A DNA stretch of 40,810 bases from Arthrobacter sp. Alg241-R88. GTDB lineage: Bacteria; Actinomycetota; Actinomycetes; Actinomycetales; Micrococcaceae. The stretch spans positions 1 through 40,810 of the forward strand of contig NZ_UNRG01000018.1 of assembly GCF_900537115.1 (NCBI RefSeq), in the 5' to 3' direction. Below are positions 7,575-13,892 of this stretch, one piece after another; the first letter of the stretch is position 1; each line of letters starts with the position of its first letter. A program made the position numbers and the translations under genes. Below the pieces are notes generated by a model. That model was not told the origin of the DNA. It was given only the letters and a program-made list of their open reading frames with translations, and did not search any database.

Positions 7575-7594
7575 GTGTGTAGTTCGGTGTGTCA
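7575..7594 (+). repeat. Candidate integrase arm-type site, left copy
   Basis: GTGTGTAGTTCGGTGTGTCA is matched at 17 of 20 positions, in the same orientation, by 7786-7805 on the other side of the tRNA-like core. Paired direct repeats flanking a core, next to an integrase gene, are what arm-type sites of a tyrosine integrase look like. Confidence 0.5.
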
Positions 7595-7646
7595 TCGTCG
7601 GATTAGGCACATCGATCTTGGCCGATATTCGCAGGTAGATCGCGTA

Positions 7647-7692
7647 GGGCGGGTGGGGCTCGAACCCACGACCCAAGGATTATGAGTCCCAT
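7647..7692 (-). other. attP: attP core: 3' half of a CAU-anticodon tRNA
   Basis: On the minus strand the sequence reads GGGACTCATAATCC (anticodon loop CTCATAA with anticodon CAU), a variable region, then a perfect T arm GTGGG-TTCGAGC-CCCAC and an acceptor strand CCGCCC. No D arm or 5' acceptor strand is found upstream, and no CCA follows, so this is not a complete tRNA gene. It is the usual tRNA 3'-end identity block by which an actinophage integrates without destroying the host gene. The target is probably tRNA-Met or the lysidine-type tRNA-Ile. Confidence 0.8.
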
Positions 7693-7785
7693 TCTGGTGT
7701 AGAATTGCGAGCGTGGATCGGCAAGAAACCGCAGGTCAGGGGCCGTTCTGCTAGCACCAGCAATACAGTGCAATGCGGTGGAATA

Positions 7786-7805
7786 GTATGTAGTCCAGTG
7801 TGTCA
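7786..7805 (+). repeat. Candidate integrase arm-type site, right copy
   Basis: GTATGTAGTCCAGTGTGTCA differs from the left copy at three of 20 positions. It lies 94 bp beyond the tRNA-like core, between the core and the HNH start. A shorter CAGTG also precedes each copy, so the similarity may extend outwards. Confidence 0.5.
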
Positions 7806-7830
7806 CCCCAGCCAGAGGGAGCCAGTCGTC

Positions 7831-8292
7831 ATGCCAAGGAAGCCCGCCGAGCCTGTCGCCGATCGCATCAAGCGGCGCGTGACGATCGATCCCGAGACTG
7901 GTTGCTGGTTGTGGCAGGGTGCCATCGCCACGGCTACCGGCTACGGCCGCATGGCAATCAACAACGGCCGCTTCGGTGGCGAGCGGGTGATGACCCACCG
8001 CATGTCCTACGAGACTTTCGTTGGCCCGATCCCCGCCGGCATGGTCATCGACCACCTATGCCGCGTCCGTTCCTGCTGCAACCCTGACCACCTCGAGCCG
8101 GTTACACAGGCCGAGAACCTCCGTCGTGGAGAGGGTGTCCCCAGCAACGCTTTCCGCGAAGCCACACACTGCATCCACGGCCACGAGTTCACGCCCGAGA
8201 ACACCTACCGGACCGATAAGGGCCGCTACTGCCGCGCTTGTCGCCGACGCCGCAACCAGGAGTCCGCCGCTCGCAAGAAGGCTCGGGCGTGA
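7831..8292 (+). CDS. HNH homing-type endonuclease
   Basis: 153 residues from an ATG preceded by AGAGGGAG. It has a TGCWLWQGAI N-terminal segment and then MVIDHLCRVRSCCNPDHLEP, the HNH core of the small phage HNH family, with the first His in DHLC, the Asn in CCNPDHLE and Cys residues for zinc. A zinc-finger-like tail follows (CIHGHEF..., GRYCRACRRRR). It is a metal-dependent DNA nickase or endonuclease. Its stop overlaps the integrase GTG by 4 bp, so the two are translated together. Confidence 0.85.
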   Translation: MPRKPAEPVADRIKRRVTIDPETGCWLWQGAIATATGYGRMAINNGRFGGERVMTHRMSYETFVGPIPAGMVIDHLCRVRSCCNPDHLEPVTQAENLRRGEGVPSNAFREATHCIHGHEFTPENTYRTDKGRYCRACRRRRNQESAARKKARA

Positions 8293-9455
8293 CCCAGCGA
8301 CGCAGCAAGGGCGAGGGCGGCATCACCCAACGCCACGACCACCCATCCTGCCCCCCACGCACCAACGGCACCCGACCAGAACACCGATGCCGCGGACGGT
8401 GGCAAGCAACCCTCGACGTCATCATCGACGGCCGCCGGAAACGGAAGACGATCTACGCCCCCACTAAGGCTGAGGCACGCGTCAAACTCGCCAAAGCACT
8501 GAGGGAACGAGACTCCGGCGCGCTCGTCATGCAAACCATCACCGTCGAAGCGTGGACGACAGCCTGGCTCGAGCGGAAGAGCAGGCCACCGAAGCCACTC
8601 AAGCCGCAAACCATGCGCTCCTACCGCTCCAAGACCGCCCGCTACATCGTGCCCATGATCGGCCGCCGGAAGCTCACCGACCTCCGCGCCGAACACATCG
8701 AAGCCATGTACGACCAGATGCGCGACGACGGACTAGCCGAAGCAACCATCCGGCAAACCCACGCCATCCTCGCCCGCGCCCTCAAGGACGCTGTGCGGGT
8801 CGACAAGCTGTCCTACAACCCGATCGACAAGACCAACCCGCCCGGCACCGACAAGGCCGTCCGCGAACAGTTCACCGTCGACCAAGCCCGGCGCGTGCTC
8901 CGTGCTGCCGGTGACGACGCCCGCTGGTGGCTCGCACTGTTCTACGGCGTGAGGCAAGGGGAAGTCCTCGGCCTCGACTGGGCGCGCGTCGACCTCGACA
9001 CAGGCGTGCTGTACGTCGCCGAAACGCTACAGACCGGCGAGGACGGGCGACTGTTCCTCGGCGCCCCGAAGACCGACGCCTCCCAACGCATCGTGCCCAT
9101 GCTCCCCCAGATCGCGAACCGGCTTCGGCTGCTCTGGGAATCCGAAGGCGAGCCGACCGCAGGGCTCGTATTCCACCGTGGCGGCAAGCCACTCCAGCCC
9201 AAACGCGACTGGCAGGCGTGGCGCGACCTCATCATGCGGGCCAATGATGAAGATCATCCCGTGCCCGTCATCGCACTCCACGCCGCCCGCAACTCCGCCG
9301 CATCCGTCATGGAAGCCGCCGGCATCCCCGACCGGCTCGTCATGCAGATCCTCGGCCAGTCGCAGGTCAGCACCACCCACCGCTACCAGCGCGCCGACGT
9401 CGAACGGATGCGCACCGCCCTGGAGTCCGCCGGCCGCCTCCTCGAGCTCGACTAG
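8289..9455 (+). CDS. int: Tyrosine integrase
   Basis: 388 residues. The GTG overlapping the HNH stop is the best start. An arm-binding region comes first, followed by a SAM-like core-binding domain at about 75-170 (ITVEAWTTAWLE...YIVPMIGRRKLTDL) and the catalytic domain at about 190-388. Catalytic residues visible: Arg about 222 in GVRQGEVLGL, HAAR with His about 330 and Arg about 333, and Tyr about 366 in STTHRYQ. It recombines attP with a host tRNA gene. The N-terminus carries an unusual His/Cys cluster (HDHPSC...EHRC, residues 16-34). Confidence 0.95.
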   Translation: MTQRRSKGEGGITQRHDHPSCPPRTNGTRPEHRCRGRWQATLDVIIDGRRKRKTIYAPTKAEARVKLAKALRERDSGALVMQTITVEAWTTAWLERKSRPPKPLKPQTMRSYRSKTARYIVPMIGRRKLTDLRAEHIEAMYDQMRDDGLAEATIRQTHAILARALKDAVRVDKLSYNPIDKTNPPGTDKAVREQFTVDQARRVLRAAGDDARWWLALFYGVRQGEVLGLDWARVDLDTGVLYVAETLQTGEDGRLFLGAPKTDASQRIVPMLPQIANRLRLLWESEGEPTAGLVFHRGGKPLQPKRDWQAWRDLIMRANDEDHPVPVIALHAARNSAASVMEAAGIPDRLVMQILGQSQVSTTHRYQRADVERMRTALESAGRLLELD

Positions 9456-9736
9456 CGCATCTGACGCACCGAATGAGGGCCAGGCGACGCGTCCCGGCCC
9501 AGCTCGAACGCAGACCGCATGAACCGGGCCTGCTTCTTGAACATGTAGCGGATGCTCACGGTCGCTGCCGCCGCCGAGATAGCCAAGCCGTGCGCCATCA
9601 AGCCGAGAGCGATTGCCAGGTAGTCCGTCGGGCCGCCCACCACCGCTGCGGCCGTGCCGGCGAAGATCAGCAGGAACGCCAAGGCCCACAGGCCGTACGC
9701 CGCCAAACAAGTGATGCTGATGGTTCTGTCGTGCAT
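9452..9736 (-). CDS. Membrane protein in the immunity region
   Basis: 94 residues from an ATG with AGGGGG 7 nt upstream. Hydrophobic segments lie at about 9-31 (LAAYGLWALAFLLIFAG) and 37-65 (DYLAIALGLMAHGLAISAAA), then a basic soluble tail with KKQARF. It is convergent with int and overlaps its last 4 bp. Membrane proteins beside the integrase and repressor of temperate phages are often superinfection-exclusion factors; that role here is inference from position. Confidence 0.65.
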   Translation of the reverse strand: MHDRTISITCLAAYGLWALAFLLIFAGTAAAVVGGPTDYLAIALGLMAHGLAISAAAATVSIRYMFKKQARFMRSAFELGRDASPGPHSVRQMR

Positions 9737-9849
9737 TCCGATGCCCCCTAGGTGTCCCCGGCAGGAGGTCTCTACCGAGAAGGTGCTGATGCTGACACGC
9801 GGCACCGACACCCTTAGAAGGGTTCAACGAGCCAGCTTGCCCAGTGTGA

Positions 9850-9861
9850 CGGTCTAGACCG
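9850..9861. promoter_or_regulatory. Perfect 12-bp palindrome
   Basis: CGGTCTAGACCG is fully self-complementary. It lies in the 286-bp gap (9737-10022) without genes, between the membrane protein and the repressor. It may be an operator for a dimeric regulator. No partner copy was noticed elsewhere in the gap. Confidence 0.35.
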
Positions 9862-9907
9862 CCTTCTTGTTGCCAAATGCACGGAATCCACCCGAGCGGG
9901 TAAAGGA

Positions 9908-9936
9908 CGCCCGGACCCGCGGTGCGGATCCGGGCG
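9908..9936. terminator. GC-rich hairpin downstream of the repressor
   Basis: CGCCCGGACCCGC and GCGGATCCGGGCG pair at 12 of 13 positions around GGT. TATCTTTGTCT follows on the plus strand, and TCCTTTACCC on the minus strand. It probably stops leftward transcription from the repressor, or rightward read-through. Confidence 0.55.
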
Positions 9937-9949
9937 TATCTTTGTCTCT

Positions 9950-9996
9950 GCCGCCGCTCGACTCTGGGTTCTCTAGGCCACCTGTCGAGCGGCGGC
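9950..9996. repeat. Perfect 13-bp inverted repeat
   Basis: The arms GCCGCCGCTCGAC (9950-9962) and GTCGAGCGGCGGC (9984-9996) are exactly complementary around a 21-nt loop. It begins 27 bp after the repressor stop. There is no U tract, so it may be an RNA stabiliser, a terminator or a protein-binding site. Confidence 0.5.
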
Positions 9997-10022
9997 GCAT
10001 GGAGGGGGCACAGCGTCCGTCA

Positions 10023-10304
10023 TCAGCCGGCCCCCCTCTCCCGCTTCTCGGCCGGAAGCTCCGGCAAGTCGTCACGCCATCCGGCGTCATACAGGGCGAC
10101 CTCAAGCACGTAGTCGTCATAGGGAAGACCCACGAAGGCAGCCAGGGCGCGCAGGGTGTCGGCATCGGGAAGCTCCCGAATCCCCCGCTTGCGCCACGAG
10201 CTGAGCGTCTGAGGTGCGATGCCGATGGCACGCGCAATCGAGGCATCGGACGGACGACCGTGGGTGTCACGGTAGTCGTCGATGATCCGGACCAGTTCGC
10301 TCAT
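10023..10304 (-). CDS. Phage repressor-like HTH protein
   Basis: 93 residues from the ATG at 10304, which follows GGAGAG. Residues 15-48 (GRPSDASIARAIGIAPQTLS) form an XRE-type helix-turn-helix with recognition helix PQTLSSWRK. The rest (DADTLRALAAFVGLPYDDYV) matches the usual repressor helices that follow. It has no peptidase-like C-terminal domain, so it is a short repressor. It is divergent from a Cro-like gene across an operator-rich region, the classic lysogeny switch. Confidence 0.8.
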   Translation of the reverse strand: MSELVRIIDDYRDTHGRPSDASIARAIGIAPQTLSSWRKRGIRELPDADTLRALAAFVGLPYDDYVLEVALYDAGWRDDLPELPAEKRERGAG

Positions 10305-10355
10305 GGCTTCACTCTCCAGCCAGGCCGTCGGGCCGCGCAACAACCCCGGATTTGT

Positions 10356-10365
10356 GCTGTCCACC
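10356..10365. promoter_or_regulatory. Operator-like repeat, divergent copy
   Basis: GCTGTCCACC matches GGTGTCCACC at nine of ten positions. It lies just outside the repressor start, 26 bp from the next copy. Confidence 0.4.
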
Positions 10366-10390
10366 GGGGATCGGCCCTGAAGTGAATATT

Positions 10391-10400
10391 GGTGTCCACC
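10391..10400. promoter_or_regulatory. Operator-like repeat GGTGTCCACC (middle copy)
   Basis: The two halves GGTG and CACC are inverted around TC, a dyad suited to a dimeric repressor. It is identical to the copy inside the rightward promoter and could control the leftward promoter, which is not clearly recognisable. Confidence 0.55.
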
Positions 10401-10462
10401 AGATCATGCCGCACACAATGCCACCAAAGCCGCTACCTGCATAAATACACGGCGGTAGTTAG

Positions 10463-10492
10463 TTGACAGGTGTCCACCACCTGATGCAGAAT
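10463..10492 (+). promoter_or_regulatory. Early rightward promoter with embedded operator
   Basis: TTGACA (10463-10468), an 18-bp spacer and CAGAAT (10487-10492) make a near-consensus sigma-70 promoter. The spacer begins with GGTGTCCACC (10469-10478), so a bound repressor would block RNA polymerase. It would drive the Cro-like gene at 10534 and the whole early operon. Confidence 0.7.
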
Positions 10493-10533
10493 CATCCGCA
10501 GGTACTTGACACCACGAACTCAGGGAGCAGAGG

Positions 10534-10821
10534 ATGAGGGCTACAAGGAAGCGCTGGCCGAAGGGCACATGGATGCGACTCAAGAACGGCAAGCTCCTGC
10601 GAGAGCTGATGAACACGAAGAACGTCTCCAACGCAGAGGTGGGCCTAGCGGCCGGCGTGGGGCGCACCTTCATCTCAGCCCTCGTCAACGAACGCCGGAC
10701 CTCATGCCGGCCCCAGGTCGCCGAAGCGATCGCGAAGCGACTGGACGTACCCCTCGAGGTCATTTTCGACCCCCGACCATCCGCAGGTAGCGGACAGAAC
10801 ATGAAGGCGAGTGCCGCATGA
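10534..10821 (+). CDS. Cro-like XRE helix-turn-helix protein
   Basis: 95 residues from an ATG preceded by AGGGAGCAGAGG; a shorter start at MRLKNGK (10570) is possible. The HTH is NAEVGLAAGVGRTFISALVN at about 31-50, followed by QVAEAIAKRLDVPLEVIFD, the standard XRE helices. It is the first gene of the early operon, divergent from the repressor, so a Cro or early-regulator role is likely. The stop overlaps the next ATG. Confidence 0.8.
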   Translation: MRATRKRWPKGTWMRLKNGKLLRELMNTKNVSNAEVGLAAGVGRTFISALVNERRTSCRPQVAEAIAKRLDVPLEVIFDPRPSAGSGQNMKASAA

Positions 10822-11021
10822 CCGACATCGACCCGATCTTCGTCAGCGTCAAGGAAGCGGCCCGGATGCTCGGGCTCTCGCCTTGGGCGATCTACCAGAA
10901 GCTCGACCAGCAGGTCATCGAGTCTCGCTACGACGGGCGTAAGCGCCTCGTGGTCGTCGCCTCGCTGCGTGAGTACGCGGCCAACCTGCCGGCGACCGCA
11001 CCGAAGGCGGAGGCGTCGTGA
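10818..11021 (+). CDS. Excisionase-like / MerR-type HTH protein
   Basis: 67 residues. VSVKEAARMLGLSPWAIYQK and the following SRYDGRKRLVVVASLREYA match the HTH_17/excisionase pattern: a helix-turn-helix, a basic wing and a last helix. ATGA overlap with the Cro-like gene. Phages use such proteins as directionality factors for the integrase or as early regulators. Confidence 0.75.
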   Translation: MTDIDPIFVSVKEAARMLGLSPWAIYQKLDQQVIESRYDGRKRLVVVASLREYAANLPATAPKAEAS

Positions 11022-11131
11022 ACCGCGTCTACAACACCATCGGCCGGGTCGTCACCTGGGCGATCTGGGTTCCGGTGGACCGCACGGTTTGCCGTTTCGC
11101 GGAGCTGACCGACAGCGACCGCACCCACTGA
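11018..11131 (+). CDS. Small protein, 37 aa
   Basis: GTG overlaps the preceding stop as GTGA. The product contains GRVVTWAIWVPVDRTVCRFA, partly hydrophobic. No family recognised; support comes from the coupled start and from its position in the early operon. Confidence 0.4.
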   Translation: MNRVYNTIGRVVTWAIWVPVDRTVCRFAELTDSDRTH

Positions 11132-11132
11132 C

Positions 11133-11171
11133 GCCGGTCGGTGCGCCGGCCCCTCCAGCGCACCGATCGGC
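11133..11171 (+). other. Long hairpin inside the early operon
   Basis: GCCGGTCGGTGCGC (11133-11146) pairs with GCGCACCGATCGGC (11158-11171) over 14 bp with one G-U pair and an 11-nt loop. It fills most of the only sizeable gap (11132-11245) in the early operon and could be an attenuator or a processing site. No U tract follows. Confidence 0.5.
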
Positions 11172-11245
11172 ACACCATCCGAGAACAGGGAGCCAGCGCC
11201 ACTTCGACCCGGCGTGCTGGCCCCCCGAACAGAAAGAAGTATCCC

Positions 11246-11431
11246 ATGATTCGTCACTCCGGTTACACCATCCACCACGGCCACGACCCCCTCGCCGACC
11301 TTGATGTCCTTGTCACGACGTGGGCTGACGGCGCGCAGGAGGTTGCGTTCCGACCAGGCCGTGACCGCACCGACCTCCGTTGGGGTGCGCCTGTGCGTGT
11401 CGAGCTGGTTCCGGCGTGGGTGGTGGCGTGA
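11246..11431 (+). CDS. Small protein, 61 aa, unknown
   Basis: ATG with a weak AGAAAG upstream. Sequence begins MIRHSGYTIHHGHDPLADLD and continues with TTWADGAQEVAFRPGRD and a beta-rich end. Its stop overlaps the next ATG. No family recognised. Confidence 0.55.
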   Translation: MIRHSGYTIHHGHDPLADLDVLVTTWADGAQEVAFRPGRDRTDLRWGAPVRVELVPAWVVA

Positions 11432-11499
11432 TGCCCGCGTCCCTGTTTAGCCGCCGTCGTGGGTTCGTGACGTTCTACCGGATGGGGGGCGCGCTGTGA
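11431..11499 (+). CDS. Very small protein, 22 aa
   Basis: MPASLFSRRRGFVTFYRMGG onward. Its ATG overlaps the upstream stop (TGATG) and its stop overlaps the next GTG (GTGA). It may be a true microprotein or a translational-coupling leader for the membrane protein that follows. Confidence 0.35.
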   Translation: MPASLFSRRRGFVTFYRMGGAL

Positions 11500-11690
11500 T
11501 CGCCGCTGCTGCCGTCCTGACCGTCGCGGCCCTGGTCATCGTCGCGTGTGCCCTGTTCAACGCCTACGCCCGCCGCAACGTCGCCTCGCATGTGACGGCT
11601 GCGATCGGCCCGCGTGTCCCTGTGCCGCGACCGGACATCGAGGCAGGGATCGCCGCGATGGACCGACTGGGACGGAGCCAGAACCGGTGA
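11496..11690 (+). CDS. Single-pass membrane protein, 64 aa
   Basis: N-terminal hydrophobic helix at residues 2-22 (AAAAVLTVAALVIVACALF), then a basic YARRN and a soluble tail (GPRVPVPRPDIEAGIAAMDR). GTG start in a GTGA overlap; the stop overlaps the following GTG. Function unknown. Confidence 0.55.
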   Translation: MIAAAAVLTVAALVIVACALFNAYARRNVASHVTAAIGPRVPVPRPDIEAGIAAMDRLGRSQNR

Positions 11691-11824
11691 GCGCCGACGA
11701 CCGACCAACGCGCCGGCTGACCTCGTTGCAGCCGCTCCATGACGCCCTGTGCCTCGAGTTTGCCCGCCGCGAGCTCGACGACGACGCCAAGTTGGCCGAG
11801 ACCGTCGGGAGGTGGGCGACGTGA
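11687..11824 (+). CDS. Small helical protein, 45 aa
   Basis: GTG in a GTGA overlap. LQPLHDALCLEFARRELDDD onwards is amphipathic and acidic. No family recognised; coupled at both ends to its neighbours. Confidence 0.45.
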   Translation: MSADDRPTRRLTSLQPLHDALCLEFARRELDDDAKLAETVGRWAT

Positions 11825-12003
11825 GTGAGCGATCCGCCGAGAATGACGTAGATCGTATCTACCGCCGTGACCTCCGGGGCCTCGACGCGAATGGCATCCG
11901 TTGCGAGGCGTGCGGCAGACACATGCACGACCACGAGTGGGCCGACCTGGATCTCAATGGGTTCGTCGTGTCCTGTGTCTTTTCCCCCGGAGCGAGCGCA
12001 TGA
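11821..12003 (+). CDS. Small zinc-finger-like protein, 60 aa
   Basis: GTG overlap start. CEACGRHMHDHE in the middle carries a CxxC followed by HxHDH, a compact metal-binding cluster, with a third Cys in VVSCVF. This pattern recurs in many small actinophage early proteins. Function unknown. Confidence 0.55.
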   Translation: MSERSAENDVDRIYRRDLRGLDANGIRCEACGRHMHDHEWADLDLNGFVVSCVFSPGASA

Positions 12004-12137
12004 TCCGCCGCTGCTCGCACCCCCACTGCCGAACCAGCCTCGACGAATACCCGACCGAGTGCCCCCACTCGCTCCCGTTCTGCGACGCCTGCACGTGGGA
12101 AGAGGCTTGTTCGGAGTGCGCGGCGGTGGCGGCATGA
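12000..12137 (+). CDS. Cys-rich miniprotein, 45 aa
   Basis: ATGA overlap start. Six Cys and three His in 45 residues: CSHPHC, CPHSLPFCDAC and CSEC, spaced as two knuckles, so two zinc sites are plausible. No function recognised. Confidence 0.5.
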   Translation: MIRRCSHPHCRTSLDEYPTECPHSLPFCDACTWEEACSECAAVAA

Positions 12138-12445
12138 GCGACCTGACCATCGACCTCAACGCCGCACTCGCCACCGCCATCGCGAGGGTCCGCGCCATCC
12201 AGGGCGAACCCCCCGGCCGGCCCACAACAACCTGCCGCTGCGGCGAACAAGACACCCGAGGCCAGGATCCGGCACCCGTCGCGGACCTCCGCGACGCCGA
12301 CGTCACCGTCGAACGATCCGCCGCCGTCCGCGACTGCCACGCCTGCCCCCACGGCATCTACGTCGGGCAAATGTGCATCGCCCACACACCCATCCGTCCG
12401 TCCACACGACGCGACTACTACCACCCAGAATGCACGAGGCTCTGA
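12134..12445 (+). CDS. Unknown early protein with C-terminal zinc cluster, 103 aa
   Basis: ATGA overlap start. The N-terminal helix (LTIDLNAALATAIARVRAI) is followed by CRCGEQD and then CHACPHGIYVGQMCIAH, with a His/Cys-rich end (YYHPEC). The final ATG overlap links it to the ERF gene (TGATG). It may assist recombination, judged only from adjacency. Confidence 0.55.
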   Translation: MSDLTIDLNAALATAIARVRAIQGEPPGRPTTTCRCGEQDTRGQDPAPVADLRDADVTVERSAAVRDCHACPHGIYVGQMCIAHTPIRPSTRRDYYHPECTRL

Positions 12446-13077
12446 TGACAGACCCCGAGAAGCACCCGAACCTCCAGGCGGCGTTGTCCGCTTTCCAAGC
12501 CGAGATGCCCACCGTCGCCAAGACGAAGCGCGCCAACGTCGGCCAGTACTCCTACTCCTACGCCGACCTCGCTGATGTCACCGAGGCGGCAGCCCCGATC
12601 CTCAGCAAGCACGGCCTCGCCTTCGCCGGCTCCTCCCGCCACGTCGAGGGCGGACGCTACGAGGTCGTCGGCATCCTGTCGCACGAGTCCGGCAACGAGC
12701 GCGAAGGCGCCCTGCCGATCTCCGGTGGCACCCCGCAGCAGATCGGGTCCGCGATCACCTACATGCGCCGCTACCTGTTCGGCGTGATGACCGGGCTCGT
12801 GACCGACGGCGACGACGACGGCGAGCTCGCGTCGACGCAGCTCGAGCAGAAGCGCGAACGCCGCAGGGCGACCGCCGAGAAGCCGATGACCGCCAAGACG
12901 CGCGGCCAGCTCTTCGCCCTCTTCGGGCAGAAGGGCATCGCCGAGGCCGACCAACTCGCCGGGGTCAACCACATCAACGGCACCGACCACACCTCACGCA
13001 CCGAGATCACCGAGGCCGAAGCGGTCGCTGCGATCGCCGTGCTCAAGACCCGACCAGACGCGGAGGTTCCCGCATGA
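12445..13077 (+). CDS. erf: ERF-family single-strand annealing protein
   Basis: 210 residues. The ERF core spans about 10-130: LQAALSAFQAEMPTVAK, YSYSYADLADVTEAAAPILS, KHGLAFAG and GGTPQQIGSAITYMRRYLF, the last being the family's signature. A short linker follows, then a C-terminal helical region (KTRGQLFALFGQKGIAEAD) common in actinophage recombinases. It anneals single strands during phage recombination and DNA end repair. Partners nearby are SSB (15369), the RusA-like protein (13889) and the exonuclease at 20671. Confidence 0.88.
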   Translation: MTDPEKHPNLQAALSAFQAEMPTVAKTKRANVGQYSYSYADLADVTEAAAPILSKHGLAFAGSSRHVEGGRYEVVGILSHESGNEREGALPISGGTPQQIGSAITYMRRYLFGVMTGLVTDGDDDGELASTQLEQKRERRRATAEKPMTAKTRGQLFALFGQKGIAEADQLAGVNHINGTDHTSRTEITEAEAVAAIAVLKTRPDAEVPA

Positions 13078-13178
13078 CCACCCCCTGCCACCACCTGTCG
13101 TGCAACAAGCCCGCCGACATCAAGGTCGGCGACAACGTGCTCCTCTGCGCGCACCACTACCTTCAGGCCAGCGCGTGA
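13074..13178 (+). CDS. Zinc-knuckle miniprotein, 34 aa
   Basis: ATGA overlap start. CHHLSC, then CAHHY twenty residues later; these four or five ligands fit one zinc ribbon (KPADIKVGDNVLLCAHH). Such a short ribbon after a recombinase is common in actinophage early regions. Function unknown. Confidence 0.5.
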   Translation: MTTPCHHLSCNKPADIKVGDNVLLCAHHYLQASA

Positions 13179-13255
13179 CCGGCCCGGTGCTCATCGGCGC
13201 CGCATGCATCGTGGGGCTGATCCTCGGGGTCGCAGCCGGATGGAGGCGAGCATGA
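13175..13255 (+). CDS. Single-TM microprotein, 26 aa
   Basis: Begins VTGPVLIGAACIVG and continues LILGVAAGWRRA; almost the whole chain is one transmembrane helix ending in arginines. GTGA and ATGA overlaps on both sides support it. Confidence 0.45.
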   Translation: MTGPVLIGAACIVGLILGVAAGWRRA

Positions 13256-13353
13256 GTACGCCGACGACACCCGAAGTCCTCGCCGGCCTCCAGCGATCCC
13301 GTGAAGCCGACCAAGCCGCACGCTGGGCAAGGCTGCTCGGAGGTGCGCGATGA
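13252..13353 (+). CDS. Small helical protein, 33 aa
   Basis: EVLAGLQRSREADQAARWAR is an amphipathic helix. ATGA overlap at both ends. No recognised family. Confidence 0.4.
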   Translation: MSTPTTPEVLAGLQRSREADQAARWARLLGGAR

Positions 13354-13892
13354 AGCTCGCGATCGCAGACCCGCCCTACCTCGGCCGCGCAGCCCGCTGG
13401 TACGGCGACAAGGCACACACCCTAGGTCCGCACGCCCACGCAGCCGACAACCACCCCAATGCGGCCGAATGGGATGAACCCGCCCGCCACCGCCAGCTGC
13501 TCGAAGAGCTAGAGGGTGGTTACGACGGTTACGCAATCGCCTGCCCGCCGTCCGGGATCGACGCATACCGGCCGCTCCCTCCGTCTGCTCGCGTCATGGT
13601 CTGGGTGAAGCCCAACGCCATGCCCTCCTCGGGGCGGCTGCACAACAAATGGGAAGCCGTAGTCGTGCGGATTCCCGATGGCCGATGGACCGCCCGAGGT
13701 GGCGTCGGCGTCACTCCCGACGTGCTTATTGCCCCGAAGCGAAACGACGGCTTCGCGGGCAAGAAGCCTGCCGAGTGGACGCGATGGGTGTTGGACGCCC
13801 TGAGTTACGACCCGGAGGTCGACACCGTCGACGACCTGTTCGCCGGATCTGGCGCGGTTGCAGCTGCGCTCGCTCAGGGGGTCCTCCTGTGA
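13350..13892 (+). CDS. Orphan DNA methyltransferase (beta-class motif order)
   Basis: 180 residues. Motif IV DPPY is at residues 7-10 and motif I DLFAGSG at 162-168, so the catalytic motif comes before the SAM motif, as in beta-class N6-adenine/N4-cytosine enzymes. Between them ACPPSGIDAYRPL and WVKPNAMPSSGRLHNKWEAV fit the conserved strands. It is short, with little room for a target-recognition domain. No restriction partner lies nearby, so protection of phage DNA is the likely role. Confidence 0.75.
   Translation: MKLAIADPPYLGRAARWYGDKAHTLGPHAHAADNHPNAAEWDEPARHRQLLEELEGGYDGYAIACPPSGIDAYRPLPPSARVMVWVKPNAMPSSGRLHNKWEAVVVRIPDGRWTARGGVGVTPDVLIAPKRNDGFAGKKPAEWTRWVLDALSYDPEVDTVDDLFAGSGAVAAALAQGVLL

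Noticed and set aside
7620..7700. A full tRNA gene at the attP core
   Set aside because: Only the anticodon loop, T arm and 3' acceptor strand are present. No D arm or 5' acceptor strand lies upstream on the minus strand, and the anticodon stem is incomplete on its 5' side.
9854..10000. A minus-strand frame of 48 codons downstream of the repressor
   Set aside because: No Shine-Dalgarno before its ATG, and it runs through both GC-rich hairpins, which explain its composition.
10506..10533. Second TTGACA as a promoter for the Cro-like gene
   Set aside because: No -10 hexamer lies at a suitable distance; the position would overlap the ribosome site. It may be a half operator.
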